IMG/VR virus record: IMGVR_UViG_3300046455_000220
Span: 1-48,197 of that record
DNA: 48,197 nucleotides
DNA from: a virus
Direction: 5' to 3' (one strand)
Under the pieces are notes generated by a model, which was not told the DNA's origin, did no database searches, and was given only the letters and a program-made list of their open reading frames with translations. The position numbers and the translations under genes were made by a program. How positions within the stretch are numbered: position 1 is the stretch's first letter; each line of letters begins with the position of its first letter. Below, piece by piece: positions 7,696 to 15,780 of the stretch.

Positions 7696-7938
7696 ATGAC
7701 TGAGAGCACGCTTAAGGACCCGATTGTGAACATTCTCGTCAAGGGCGAGGAGGTTCCCCGTGTGGTCGACAACGGTGACGGCACCGTCACGTGGAACCTC
7801 AAGAAGGAGGCTGCCGCCGCGATCGCTCTTGCGGCCCTCAAGCAGACGCTTACCGGCCTCATGGACGGACGCTCCGGCCGTCGCTCCTCGGCCCCCTCTG
7901 GTGGCTTTGCTGACTTCCTCAAGGGTGGTGGCATCTGA
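7696..7938 (+). CDS. Small unknown protein
   Basis: 80 aa from ATG with AAAGGAG 6 bp upstream. Acidic N-terminal half (VPRVVDNGDGTVTWNLKKEA), Ala-rich helix, then a basic Ser/Gly tail (GRSGRRSSAPSGG). No family recognised. Its stop overlaps the presumed CTG start of the next gene. Confidence 0.65.
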   Translation: MTESTLKDPIVNILVKGEEVPRVVDNGDGTVTWNLKKEAAAAIALAALKQTLTGLMDGRSGRRSSAPSGGFADFLKGGGI

Positions 7939-8375
7939 CGGCCCGCAAAGGCTACAGGGAGTGCGTCAAGTGCCATAGGAACCGCGCTGAACGGTTCTTC
8001 AAGGGGACTAGGGGGAAGATGTGCGCTGCCTGCCGTAAGGGCGGGCAGCGTGCCTCTAGCCGCAATGCGCGGCTACTCAAAACGTACGGCCTCACAAACG
8101 AGGATTACCGAACCCTTTTCGAACATCAGGGCGGGGTTTGTGCTATCTGCCTAGAGCCACGCCGCACCAATTTGGCCGTTGATCACTGCCACAAGACGGA
8201 AGCGATCAGGGGCCTTTTGTGTGCCCGCTGTAACGGGCAATTGCTTGCCCGTGGGGCGAGAGATAGGCCAGACGTCCTAAGGCGTGCTGCGGACTATCTA
8301 GAGAACTATCCGGCCGATAAGGCGCTAGGGCGCCGGTACACATTCGACAAACAGGAGGACATGCCTAATGGCTAA
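7935..8375 (+). CDS. HNH endonuclease, endonuclease VII-like, with apparent CTG start
   Basis: 146 aa if read from CTG 7935 (CTGA overlap with the upstream stop). CVKC and CAAC form the N-terminal zinc pair, then YGLTNEDYRTLFEHQGG, CAIC, LAVDHCHKT, RGLLCARCN: a full endonuclease VII-type HNH protein. The first ATG (8019) would remove the first zinc pair, and no ATG/GTG/TTG is in frame close upstream. Related in design to the gene at 754 but clearly diverged, so it is an independent insertion. Likely a homing-type endonuclease or a resolvase-like nuclease. Confidence 0.8.
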   Translation: MTARKGYRECVKCHRNRAERFFKGTRGKMCAACRKGGQRASSRNARLLKTYGLTNEDYRTLFEHQGGVCAICLEPRRTNLAVDHCHKTEAIRGLLCARCNGQLLARGARDRPDVLRRAADYLENYPADKALGRRYTFDKQEDMPNG

Positions 8376-8556
8376 GGGAATCACGTACGGCATTTCGCTT
8401 AAGGGCAAGCTTAACGAGGAAACGGGAGGGAACGTTATCTCCCTGGACGCCCTTAAGGCTTTCATCTATGAGGTACAGGACTCTATCGGTACCGACGACG
8501 ATCCGCTTATCCGGCTCGATTGGGATTCCCTCACCTACTCGTACGAGGAGAACTAG
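8368..8556 (+). CDS. Small unknown protein
   Basis: 62 aa from ATG 8368, overlapping the end of the HNH gene, with AGGAGG about 10 bp upstream. Short acidic protein (ALKAFIYEVQDSIGTDDDPL), no motif recognised. Confidence 0.6.
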   Translation: MAKGITYGISLKGKLNEETGGNVISLDALKAFIYEVQDSIGTDDDPLIRLDWDSLTYSYEEN

Positions 8557-8558
8557 GC

Positions 8559-8753
8559 ATGCCCCGACACAACGGCAACACGACTAAGGCCAGTAAGCGA
8601 CAGGCGCGTATCGACCGTGCCCGATTCGGCACGACTAACGATCCCGAGGATTGGGAGCGTTACACGCGTCAGATGATGCGCGATTATCCCGAGGACTACT
8701 CCTCCTCATGGACCAGTGAGACGGCCCAAGAGGGGCGTTACATGGGGGACTAA
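8559..8753 (+). CDS. Small basic unknown protein
   Basis: 64 aa from ATG 8559 with GAGGAG 8 bp upstream. Basic N-terminus (PRHNGNTTKASKRQARIDR) and acidic, aromatic C-terminus (DYPEDYSSSWTSE). Stop overlaps the next ATG (TAATG). No family recognised. Confidence 0.6.
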   Translation: MPRHNGNTTKASKRQARIDRARFGTTNDPEDWERYTRQMMRDYPEDYSSSWTSETAQEGRYMGD

Positions 8754-9157
8754 TGGATCCGGTAGATAAGCCGTCCATTAAGGAATTGCTAGAGCACTAC
8801 GACGCGGAACACGTCATAGACCGGGGCTCATGGGCCCCGGTTAAGTGTCCCTTTCACGAGGACCGTAGCGCTAGCGCGTCCGTAAATACGGGCCTGAACA
8901 CCTTCAAATGTCATACATGCGATTTCGGGGGCGACAGTTTCGCCCTGGTCATGTGGAGAGAGGGGATAACCGATTTCGGTAGTGCCATCGAATTCTGTGA
9001 AGGAATTCTTGGAGGAAGCTACGGCGGGATACAACAAGGCGGTAAAGGGAAACGCCGCCGCAGAAACGTTCTTGACGAAGAGGTTCGGGCCCCTGTGGCA
9101 GGACAGCGCTCGATTCTTTCGTCTAGGCGTCGTAGACGACCCGTTGCCGGGTCATGA
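8753..9157 (+). CDS. Primase zinc-finger (CHC2) protein
   Basis: 134 aa. CPFHEDRSASASVN followed by FKCHTCDFGGDSF is the CHC2 zinc ribbon of DnaG-type primases, which recognises the template initiation site. The TOPRIM catalytic part is in a separate overlapping gene in another frame. After about residue 100 the reading becomes basic and low in similarity. Joining the two products would need a +1 shift; otherwise they act as two subunits. Confidence 0.8.
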   Translation: MDPVDKPSIKELLEHYDAEHVIDRGSWAPVKCPFHEDRSASASVNTGLNTFKCHTCDFGGDSFALVMWREGITDFGSAIEFCEGILGGSYGGIQQGGKGKRRRRNVLDEEVRAPVAGQRSILSSRRRRRPVAGS

Positions 9158-9635
9158 ACAATACCGAGGAATGCTAGCCATTCCCTACGAGGCCCCCTAT
9201 GGGGTCGTGGGAATGAAATTCCGATGCCTCTTGGACCACGACTGTAAAACAGTCCATAAGACCCGGTACCTTAACCCTGCGGGTAATGAGCTAAGGCTCT
9301 TCAATACGGCAGACCTATTCCGTAACGAGGAATACCTAGCCATTGCTGAGGGCGAAATAGACGCGATTACCTCGCATCTATCAGGAATTCCCACGGTAGG
9401 CGCCCCGGGCGCGACTAGTTGGAAGCCCGAATTTACCCGCATGATCAGAGGCTATAAGGCGGTTTACGTGTACGCGGACAACGATGATGGCGGAACGGGT
9501 CTGGAAAAGTTTGCGGAGCCATTGGCCGCACTCATCACTAACGCTCGCGTAATCCTCCTTCCCGAGGGACACGACGTTAACTCGTTTGTTCAGGAAAACG
9601 GCTACGACGCACTTAAGGAGCTAATAGGTGTCTAA
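8982..9635 (+). CDS. Primase TOPRIM-domain protein
   Basis: 217 aa from GTG 8982, with GTG 8997 and TTG 9009 as alternatives. Residues LEEATAGYNKAVKGNAAAET and RFFRLGVVDD match the segment following the zinc ribbon in phage primases; YLAIAEGEIDAITSH is the TOPRIM Glu motif and VYVYADNDDGGTG the DxD motif. It should make RNA primers together with the product of the overlapping CHC2 gene. Confidence 0.85.
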   Translation: MPSNSVKEFLEEATAGYNKAVKGNAAAETFLTKRFGPLWQDSARFFRLGVVDDPLPGHEQYRGMLAIPYEAPYGVVGMKFRCLLDHDCKTVHKTRYLNPAGNELRLFNTADLFRNEEYLAIAEGEIDAITSHLSGIPTVGAPGATSWKPEFTRMIRGYKAVYVYADNDDGGTGLEKFAEPLAALITNARVILLPEGHDVNSFVQENGYDALKELIGV

Positions 9636-10065
9636 GTTTCAGATTTTCGACAACGTGACTTACGTCCCCTCCGGGGATGCCGGGGTTATCTCCGACATTC
9701 GAGAGCACGGCGCGATGTCCCGAGAATATTACGTCACCTTCCCCGATCAGCCGGGCCTTTCCGGCCGCTGGACGACATACGTTTACCTTGCACCCCGTGC
9801 GCAGACCCGTAAGCAGGCTGCACGAACGGCGGGGGAGGCCCTGGTAAAGGGTGAGCGACAGAACACTTACGGGGATCCGGACGTGTCCTTTAACCGCATC
9901 GCAAAGCTTTGGTCGGCCCACCTCGGGACGGAGGTCACTAAGCGGGACGTCGCCCTAATGATGATCCTAATGAAAGTGTCTCGCGAAAAGAGCAGCCATA
10001 AGGCGGATAACCTAGACGATATTGAGGGTTACGTTTACTGTGCCCGGATCCTTAAGGAGGTCTAA
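9628..10065 (+). CDS. DUF6378-like phage protein
   Basis: 145 aa from GTG 9628 with AAGGAG 8 bp upstream. The C-terminal half (ALVKGERQNTYGDPDVSFNR, LWSAHLG, KADNLDDIEGYVYCARI) has the pattern of the phage family DUF6378, found in nucleotide and replication operons. The N-terminal 45 residues look like a small beta domain. The biochemical role of the family is unknown. Confidence 0.65.
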   Translation: MSKFQIFDNVTYVPSGDAGVISDIREHGAMSREYYVTFPDQPGLSGRWTTYVYLAPRAQTRKQAARTAGEALVKGERQNTYGDPDVSFNRIAKLWSAHLGTEVTKRDVALMMILMKVSREKSSHKADNLDDIEGYVYCARILKEV

Positions 10066-10304
10066 TGTACTTCCCTAAGCAGGAATTTGCTTGCGAGGAA
10101 AGCGACGGGAGTGATTACATTACCGTCGCGGAAAGCAGATACGACCCGGACGCCGTTTATGTCACGGCCTCCGAGCACAACGGCGCAGGGGTCATGACTC
10201 ACCACATCGGATTTTTCCTCACCCCCCGGGATGCCGTCGCCCTGGGCCTCCGGCTAGCGCGTGAGGGACTTGCCAAGGTTAGGAGCACCGCTAATGATGC
10301 GTGA
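10065..10304 (+). CDS. Small unknown protein
   Basis: 79 aa, ATG overlapping the upstream stop (TAATG). Acidic N-terminus (ACEESDGSDYITVAESRYD) and a C-terminal helix (LGLRLAREGLAKVR). Resembles small actinophage proteins of unknown function; no domain named. Confidence 0.6.
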   Translation: MYFPKQEFACEESDGSDYITVAESRYDPDAVYVTASEHNGAGVMTHHIGFFLTPRDAVALGLRLAREGLAKVRSTANDA

Positions 10305-10467
10305 ATGCCAAGAAACGCTTACGGTCGGCCGCTTCCAGTTGTGCTTTATTCGCTCTGGCGATAGCCAGTCGGTATCCATTCTCAATGAGCACGGCGACGA
10401 AATCGCCTATGACGAAATCACCTACTATGAGGCCGCCGGTTTGGTCGACTTTTTCGAAGGAGCGTAA
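10294..10467 (+). CDS. Small unknown protein
   Basis: 57 aa from ATG 10294 (AGGAG 8 bp upstream), overlapping the previous gene by 11 bp. Acidic C-terminus (EIAYDEITYYEAAGLVDFFE). No family recognised. The next gene begins directly after its stop. Confidence 0.55.
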   Translation: MMRECQETLTVGRFQLCFIRSGDSQSVSILNEHGDEIAYDEITYYEAAGLVDFFEGA

Positions 10468-11271
10468 TTGAAGCACGATGCTAGTAGCCCGTATACCGTA
10501 GTCCTTATTCCTGACACTCACGTGCCGGAACATCACACGGGCGCGGTTGCCAATATTGGCGCCCTCCTAGAAGAGGTCAAGCCTAAGGGTGTTGTCCATA
10601 CCGGTGACTTCCTGAATCTCGACGCTCCCTCCCGCTGGTCTAAGGGAACCATTAACGAGTTTGCGGGGGGTGTTCACGAGGAGCGGGAAAAGGGTAAGCG
10701 TGTCCTAGAGTTTTGGCGGAGTAAGCATGACGGTTACTTTGGCCTCCACCTCGGTAACCACGATATCCGCATTAGCGCATATCTTCAAAAGTATGCGCCT
10801 GCCGTAGCGGGGATGCCGGAATGGCAGTATGACCGCCTCTTGGACCTCCCCTCGTTTGGTATTGAGGTACGGGACAGTATCCATAAGATTGCCCCCGGTT
10901 GGGTTTCCACGCATGGCGATAACCGCGAAATCAAGATGACGCAAACGGCCGGAGGCACGGCCTATAACGCGGCCGTCAAGTATGACCAGAATGCGGTGTG
11001 TGGTCACACGCATAGGGCGGGACTTGTCCAGACGTCCCACGGTTACGGGGGCCGTATGCGCTCCAAAATCGGTATGGAGATTGGCCACATTAGCGATATG
11101 GCTAAGGTCACGTACCTGGGTACCGGTTACGCAAATTGGCAAATGGCGTTTGGCATGCTGCACGTTTCCGGTAATCGGGTGCAGCCGCAAGTAATCCTCA
11201 TGGCTAATAACGGATCGTTCATCTATGACGGGATGCGGTTTGAAAATGGCAAGATTAGGAAGGCTGCATGA
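10468..11271 (+). CDS. Calcineurin-like metallophosphoesterase
   Basis: 267 aa from TTG 10468, placed directly after the previous stop, with GAAGGAG upstream. Motifs in order: LIPDTHVPEH (D-x-H), VVHTGDFLN (GD), LGNHDIR (GNHD), GWVSTHGD and CGHTHRAGL: the metal-binding set of binuclear metallophosphatases. Substrate unknown; in phage operons such enzymes are proposed to act on nucleic acids or nucleotides. Confidence 0.85.
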   Translation: MKHDASSPYTVVLIPDTHVPEHHTGAVANIGALLEEVKPKGVVHTGDFLNLDAPSRWSKGTINEFAGGVHEEREKGKRVLEFWRSKHDGYFGLHLGNHDIRISAYLQKYAPAVAGMPEWQYDRLLDLPSFGIEVRDSIHKIAPGWVSTHGDNREIKMTQTAGGTAYNAAVKYDQNAVCGHTHRAGLVQTSHGYGGRMRSKIGMEIGHISDMAKVTYLGTGYANWQMAFGMLHVSGNRVQPQVILMANNGSFIYDGMRFENGKIRKAA

Positions 11272-11915
11272 TGAGTTACAACCCGGAAGACTTTGTTAGC
11301 CTCGCTCGGTCGGTTGCGCGCAGCTTTGCGCGTGACTGGCCCGGCATTGACGCCGACGATTTGCACGGCGAGTTGAACCTTAAGCTAGTGGAAAAGCGGC
11401 ACTTTTTCGAAAAGACGACCGGTAACCTTAACGGCGCGGTTGGCGCCTATCTCCGAAAGTATGCAACCGAGTATTGCGCTAAGGAGCGCTACCGGGCCGT
11501 TTACGGCACCCCCCATTACATGTACGGAACCGATGAGGTAGCCGTACTCCTAGAGGTCTACTACCTCCCCCGGGACGCATGGGCAGAGGCTAGCCCTACG
11601 GCCACGTACGGGCGTGAAAAGACCCGTGACGGGCGGTCCATGGTTACGGCCCTCATCGACGTTGACAAGGCCTATCAGGGGCTCACGGAGGCGCAAGCGA
11701 GCACACTCCGGGATGACTGGGAGCACGGCCCCCAGGAGGCCGCTAAGCGTAACGACAAGTCCCTTGCCACATGGTCTAGGGCGCACTCCCGCGCGGTAAT
11801 GCGTTTGCGTGACCTCATGAACAATGAACGGCTTATCGCTATCGATGCACATGACGGGCCCGGGGCCCGTAAGCGTATGAGTAACAGCACGGCGCAAGTA
11901 ATCACTAATCGGTAG
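11268..11915 (+). CDS. Sigma-like / DNA-binding protein
   Basis: 215 aa, ATGA overlap with the upstream stop. DADDLHGELNLKLVEK near the N-terminus is like sigma-70 region 2, and the C-terminal half (AYQGLTEAQASTLRDDWEHG ... LATWSRAHSRAVMRLRDLMN) is like a region 4 helix-turn-helix. Could be an ECF-type sigma factor for late genes or a Holliday-junction/regulatory protein; weakly supported beyond the general pattern. Confidence 0.5.
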   Translation: MMSYNPEDFVSLARSVARSFARDWPGIDADDLHGELNLKLVEKRHFFEKTTGNLNGAVGAYLRKYATEYCAKERYRAVYGTPHYMYGTDEVAVLLEVYYLPRDAWAEASPTATYGREKTRDGRSMVTALIDVDKAYQGLTEAQASTLRDDWEHGPQEAAKRNDKSLATWSRAHSRAVMRLRDLMNNERLIAIDAHDGPGARKRMSNSTAQVITNR

Positions 11916-11927
11916 GGAGATAAAGCA

Positions 11928-12209
11928 TTGAAGAAGAATACTGCTAACACTGACAGCCGTTTCGACTGGGTTTACAATCCGAACCTTTCTGGTCCGGCCG
12001 TCAAGGACGAAAAGCCCGGTAAGATCGTAAACGCTATCGCGTTTACTATCGTCTTTATCCTCATTACGGGCCTAGTGTTCCTTTGGCTGGGATTCCTCGC
12101 AGTCCTCATCATGATTGTATTCGGCCTTTCCTTCCTTAAGGCCTACGCGGCAGGCGTGCTTTTCAACATGCTACTTGTCGCCATCACCACCAATAAGAAG
12201 ACTAAGTAA
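11928..12209 (+). CDS. Small membrane protein
   Basis: 93 aa from TTG 11928. Soluble N-terminus of about 30 residues, then two hydrophobic segments (about 33-53, AIAFTIVFILITGLVFLWLG, and 54-82) and a lysine-rich end. No family recognised. It lies between regulatory and RNR genes in the same operon. Confidence 0.65.
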   Translation: MKKNTANTDSRFDWVYNPNLSGPAVKDEKPGKIVNAIAFTIVFILITGLVFLWLGFLAVLIMIVFGLSFLKAYAAGVLFNMLLVAITTNKKTK

Positions 12210-12220
12210 GGAGCTAAACA

Positions 12221-14275
12221 ATAACTAGCCTGGCAATTCTCGACGAAATCAATTGGGGCCCGACGGGCCAGACCGTTTACGAAAGGACTTACTCTCGCCC
12301 TAAGGCGGACGGCACTAAGGAAACGTGGCCCGAAACGGTTACCCGCGTCGTTGACGGTAACCTGGGACTTGTCCCCCCGGACGCTATCGAGCCGGGGGAA
12401 CGGGAGGATCTCATTTCCTTTATGCGGGACTTCAAGATCCTGCCCGCTGGACGGCATCTTTGGGCCTCCGGCGTTAAGGGACGGCAGTACCTCTTTAACT
12501 GTCACATTGCCCCCTGGGACGTTAAGCGGCCCGAACGGCATTTCTCCTTCGTATTCCTCCGCCTCATGGAAGGTGGAGGCGTAGGGGCCAACTATTCAGA
12601 TGACCGCCTTAGCGGCTATCCGGAAGTGGAAAACGTCCTAGACATTCACATTGTGTGTGACCCCGAACATCAGGACTATGCGGCCCTTAAGGAGGCCGGT
12701 CTACTGTCCACCACCTATACGCCCGATTGGGTGGGGGCCTACGAGGTAGAGGACTCCCGAGAGGGATGGTGTACATCCCTAGAGCATCTGATTAAGGACG
12801 CTCACGATTGGAACCTAATGCATCGGGCGCGAGTCTTTGACGTGTCCCGTGTGCGGCCCTCTGGGGCGCGTCTGAAGGCCTTTGGCGGCAGGGCCTCCGG
12901 TCCCCTTCCATTGGCGCAGATGCTTAAGAGCGTTGCTGCCATTCTGAACAATCGGGGGAAGTATCACGGAACCCTTACCGGCATGGACGCTATGGCCATA
13001 GATCATGCCATTGCGGAATGCGTTGTCTCGGGTGGCGTAAGGCGTTCCGCCCGTATGGCAATGAAACATTGGAAGGATCCGGACGTTATCGACTTTATCC
13101 GCTGTAAGGAGGACAGCGGGAGCCATTGGACGACGAACATTAGCGTCATTGTGGACCAGGAATTCATGCAGGCCATTAACGGTGACCTGGGCCTAGAATG
13201 GCAGATGAACGCTACACGCGTTATGGACGAAACCGTAAACGGTATGCTCGTTAACGGCGAACCTGGTTTCTTCAATCAGACGCTAGCCCAGGTGGGCGAG
13301 GTGGACCCGATAGAGGCCACTAACCCGTGTGGCGAGATTCCAGGGCCACAGATGATGGCGTGTTGCCTTGGGCACGTGAATATGCAAGCTTTCGTGAAGC
13401 CTGACGGTAAGGTCGACTATGAGAACCTACTAAAGGCTCACCGGCTCGTAACCAGGTTCCTTATCCGTGCCACGTTCGGAGACTTTACGGATGAGGAGCA
13501 GCTAGCCGTAATGCGGCGGGAACGCCGTATTGGAGTCGGTCACTTTGGCGTACAGGGTCACTTGAACCTTAGAGGTATCCGGTACTCTCACGCTCCCCGT
13601 GATCGGCGTTTCCGCTACGACCTGGAGGAGCTTTACGACACGGTGAGGGATGAGGCTCGCGAGTATGCCTTTAAGCTTCGGATCCCGGAGCCTATCAAGG
13701 TAACGACTGTTGCCCCCACGGGGTCCATTGCGAAGCTTCCCGGGGTGCCGGAAGGTGATCAGGCGATTTACGGCCGGTACTTTCTCCGACGGATCCGTTT
13801 TTCAGCGGTGGACCCTGAACAGATGGCACAAGTCAAGGCATACGAAGATGACGGATATCAGGTAGAGGACTGCATTTACGCGGCCAATACTAAGGTTGTC
13901 ACCATTCCGACTAAGGATACTCTGATTGCGGAAATGGAGGCTCGGGGCCTTGACCCCGATATTGTCGAGTCTCAGGACCAAATCAGCCTGGAAAGCTCCA
14001 TAAAGTTTCAGGCCATGTACCAAACCTATTACGCGGACAACGCGATTTCCCACACGGTAAACATCCCGGAGGGCAGTGTTACCGCAGATGAGCTTAAGGC
14101 AGTGCTGATTAAGTATCTGCCCAAGCTTAAGGGGACAACCATTATGGTTGATTCCTCCCGCCCACAGTCTCCCTATGAGCGAATGACTCGTGAGGAGTAT
14201 GAGGCTGCAAAGGCCAAGAGTGTTTCTGACGCTATCGATTTGGAGTGTGCAACGGGAGCGTGTCCGATCCGATAA
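12221..14275 (+). CDS. Class II (B12-dependent) ribonucleotide reductase with apparent ATA start
   Basis: 684 aa. LFNCHIAPW near residue 90 and TNPCGEIPGP near residue 370 carry the active-site Cys residues, and VAPTGSIAKLPG is the phosphate-binding motif: the monomeric class II NrdJ/RTPR type that reduces ribonucleoside triphosphates using adenosylcobalamin. The typical phage N-terminus (TVYERTYSRP) is upstream of the first ATG (12422). In frame after the stop at 12215 the first well-spaced codon is ATA 12221, 7 bp after AAGGAG (12208-12213); CTG 12230 is too far from it. Supplies dNTPs with ThyX and the deaminase. Confidence 0.9.
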   Translation: MTSLAILDEINWGPTGQTVYERTYSRPKADGTKETWPETVTRVVDGNLGLVPPDAIEPGEREDLISFMRDFKILPAGRHLWASGVKGRQYLFNCHIAPWDVKRPERHFSFVFLRLMEGGGVGANYSDDRLSGYPEVENVLDIHIVCDPEHQDYAALKEAGLLSTTYTPDWVGAYEVEDSREGWCTSLEHLIKDAHDWNLMHRARVFDVSRVRPSGARLKAFGGRASGPLPLAQMLKSVAAILNNRGKYHGTLTGMDAMAIDHAIAECVVSGGVRRSARMAMKHWKDPDVIDFIRCKEDSGSHWTTNISVIVDQEFMQAINGDLGLEWQMNATRVMDETVNGMLVNGEPGFFNQTLAQVGEVDPIEATNPCGEIPGPQMMACCLGHVNMQAFVKPDGKVDYENLLKAHRLVTRFLIRATFGDFTDEEQLAVMRRERRIGVGHFGVQGHLNLRGIRYSHAPRDRRFRYDLEELYDTVRDEAREYAFKLRIPEPIKVTTVAPTGSIAKLPGVPEGDQAIYGRYFLRRIRFSAVDPEQMAQVKAYEDDGYQVEDCIYAANTKVVTIPTKDTLIAEMEARGLDPDIVESQDQISLESSIKFQAMYQTYYADNAISHTVNIPEGSVTADELKAVLIKYLPKLKGTTIMVDSSRPQSPYERMTREEYEAAKAKSVSDAIDLECATGACPIR

Positions 14276-14460
14276 AGGATCGGCGGGTTAAGTATCTGTC
14301 TCACTACGGGGTTCGTTTCTGTTGCGTTTGCGGATGGACGGAAATGGACCTCGTTTTGAGCGGAGATTCTTTCTCTGCCGAATGGTACGACGAATGCCCT
14401 AACGGCTGTTTCGATAAGGAGCAATACGAACTTGCGTGTAACGCTAATCGCAAAGACTGA
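14260..14460 (+). CDS. Small zinc-ribbon-like protein
   Basis: About 66 aa from GTG 14260 (GTG 14245 also possible; neither has a well-spaced ribosome site), overlapping the end of RNR and the start of ThyX. FCCVCGWTE and CPNGCFD form a four-Cys zinc-binding pattern. Unknown function, but conserved position between two nucleotide enzymes. Confidence 0.55.
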   Translation: MSDPIKDRRVKYLSHYGVRFCCVCGWTEMDLVLSGDSFSAEWYDECPNGCFDKEQYELACNANRKD

Positions 14461-15160
14461 AACCAATTACTATGCAATGGAGGACGCTACCGATGGACTG
14501 TACGACCCAGAAGGGTACATACAGGAAAACGGTGTTGGCGCAGACGACATAACTAACGGCTGTGATTCGGTCCCCGTATTCGGGGGCCGTGCCTGCTATC
14601 AGTCTTGGCATAAGCCTAATCCGGCTACGGCAACAGAGATGGGCTACCTAAAGAACATTCTTGACCAGGGCCATTACAGTGTTCTGGAGCATTCCTCGGC
14701 CACGTTCTACGTGACAGGGGTTAGCCGGAACATGACGCATGAGCTAATCCGACACCGGCACTTGTCCTATTCGGAAATGTCACAGCGTTACGTCGACATG
14801 GAACACTCCCGAATGGTTATCCCTCCGGCCCTACGAGGGGAGTATGGGGGTGGCGAAACAGCCCCCCTGCCGTGGGCGCCTCTAAGGGACTATGAGGCGA
14901 CGGTAAACCGGCTCAAGGCTTCCGGCCTTAAGCGCAAGGAAGCACGGGAGGCCGCTAGGGCGGTCCTCCCCGGAGGGACAGAAACCCGCATTGTCGTTAC
15001 CGGCAACATGCGTGCATGGCGCGATTTCCTCAATAAGCGTTGGCATGTAGCGGCAGACGCGGAGATTAGAGAGTTCGCCGGAAACATCCTTGCCCAGCTA
15101 AAGGATATCGCCCCTGGGTGTTTCCAAGATTACGACACAACCCAACCAATTGGAGGTTAG
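14432..15160 (+). CDS. thyX: Flavin-dependent thymidylate synthase ThyX
   Basis: 242 aa from TTG 14432 with AAGGAG 10 bp upstream. RHRHLSYSEMSQRYV is the ThyX signature (RHR-x7-8-S); HSSATFYVTGVSRNMTHELI precedes it, as in the family. It methylates dUMP to dTMP using FAD, NADPH and methylene-tetrahydrofolate. Fits with the dCMP deaminase two genes downstream, which supplies dUMP. Confidence 0.95.
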   Translation: MRVTLIAKTETNYYAMEDATDGLYDPEGYIQENGVGADDITNGCDSVPVFGGRACYQSWHKPNPATATEMGYLKNILDQGHYSVLEHSSATFYVTGVSRNMTHELIRHRHLSYSEMSQRYVDMEHSRMVIPPALRGEYGGGETAPLPWAPLRDYEATVNRLKASGLKRKEAREAARAVLPGGTETRIVVTGNMRAWRDFLNKRWHVAADAEIREFAGNILAQLKDIAPGCFQDYDTTQPIGG

Positions 15161-15164
15161 CTAA

Positions 15165-15326
15165 ATGGCTATCGTGGAAAAGGTTTCCACCTATTACGAG
15201 TGCACGATTTGCGGCATGCAATATTCGTGGCCCATTGAAGACTGCATGAATTCCACCGACGCGCAGCATCAAGCGGCAGGTGGAGGCGGTGGCGGTGGCG
15301 GTGGCGAAGGTGAGGGGGAGGGCTAA
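15165..15326 (+). CDS. 53-aa Cys protein with Gly-repeat tail
   Basis: ATG 15165 with GGAGG upstream, 4 bp after thyX. MAIVEKVSTYYECTICGMQY has a CxxC, a third Cys follows, and the end is a run of eight glycines followed by GE repeats. Likely a half zinc-ribbon with a flexible tail. The tail codons also supply the GGGGGAGGG ribosome site of the next gene. Confidence 0.6.
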   Translation: MAIVEKVSTYYECTICGMQYSWPIEDCMNSTDAQHQAAGGGGGGGGGEGEGEG

Positions 15327-15328
15327 CC

Positions 15329-15736
15329 ATTAGCCGTATAGGTTGGGACGCGTACTTTATCGGCGTAGCAAGGGCCGTAGCGGCTAGAGCCGACTGCACT
15401 AGATCAGAAGTTGGCGCAGTCCTGGTCAAGGACAACCGCATCATGGCTACTGGATACAACGGGGCCCCCTCGGGGGCCCCTGGGTGCCTTACAGCGGGTG
15501 CATGCCCTCGTGGCAGGCTGGACTACTCAGAGCGGCCCCCAGGGGGCACATACGGCGACTGTATAGCCGTTCATGCGGAGCGAAACGCATTGGAAGAGGC
15601 AGGCAGGCGAGGAACCATTAAGGCAACCCTGTACATAACTAGGGCCCCGTGCGGCGAATGCGAGGCAGCGATTTGGAAGTCTGGCGTTACCCGCATTGTG
15701 TGGGATAGCCCAGAAGGACTCATGTCCCTAACGTAA
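15329..15736 (+). CDS. dCMP deaminase with apparent ATT start
   Basis: 135 aa. HAERNALEEAG (zinc His and catalytic Glu) and PCGEC (zinc cysteines) define the cytidine/deoxycytidylate deaminase fold. The conserved start IGWDAYFIGVARAVAARADC lies upstream of the first ATG (15440s). After an in-frame stop at 15311 the only candidate near the ribosome site is ATT 15329, 6 bp behind GGAGGG. The enzyme makes dUMP for ThyX. Last gene of the early operon, followed by a strong terminator. Confidence 0.9.
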   Translation: MSRIGWDAYFIGVARAVAARADCTRSEVGAVLVKDNRIMATGYNGAPSGAPGCLTAGACPRGRLDYSERPPGGTYGDCIAVHAERNALEEAGRRGTIKATLYITRAPCGECEAAIWKSGVTRIVWDSPEGLMSLT

Positions 15737-15740
15737 AGAA

Positions 15741-15768
15741 ACCCCCCGGCTCAATGCCGGGGGGTTTT
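15741..15768. terminator. Strong terminator between convergent genes
   Basis: A 10-bp perfect stem ACCCCCCGGC / GCCGGGGGGT with a 5-base loop and TTTT. It ends the early operon and, read from the other strand, the small minus gene at 15781. Confidence 0.85.
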
Positions 15769-15780
15769 CGTCACGTCGAG

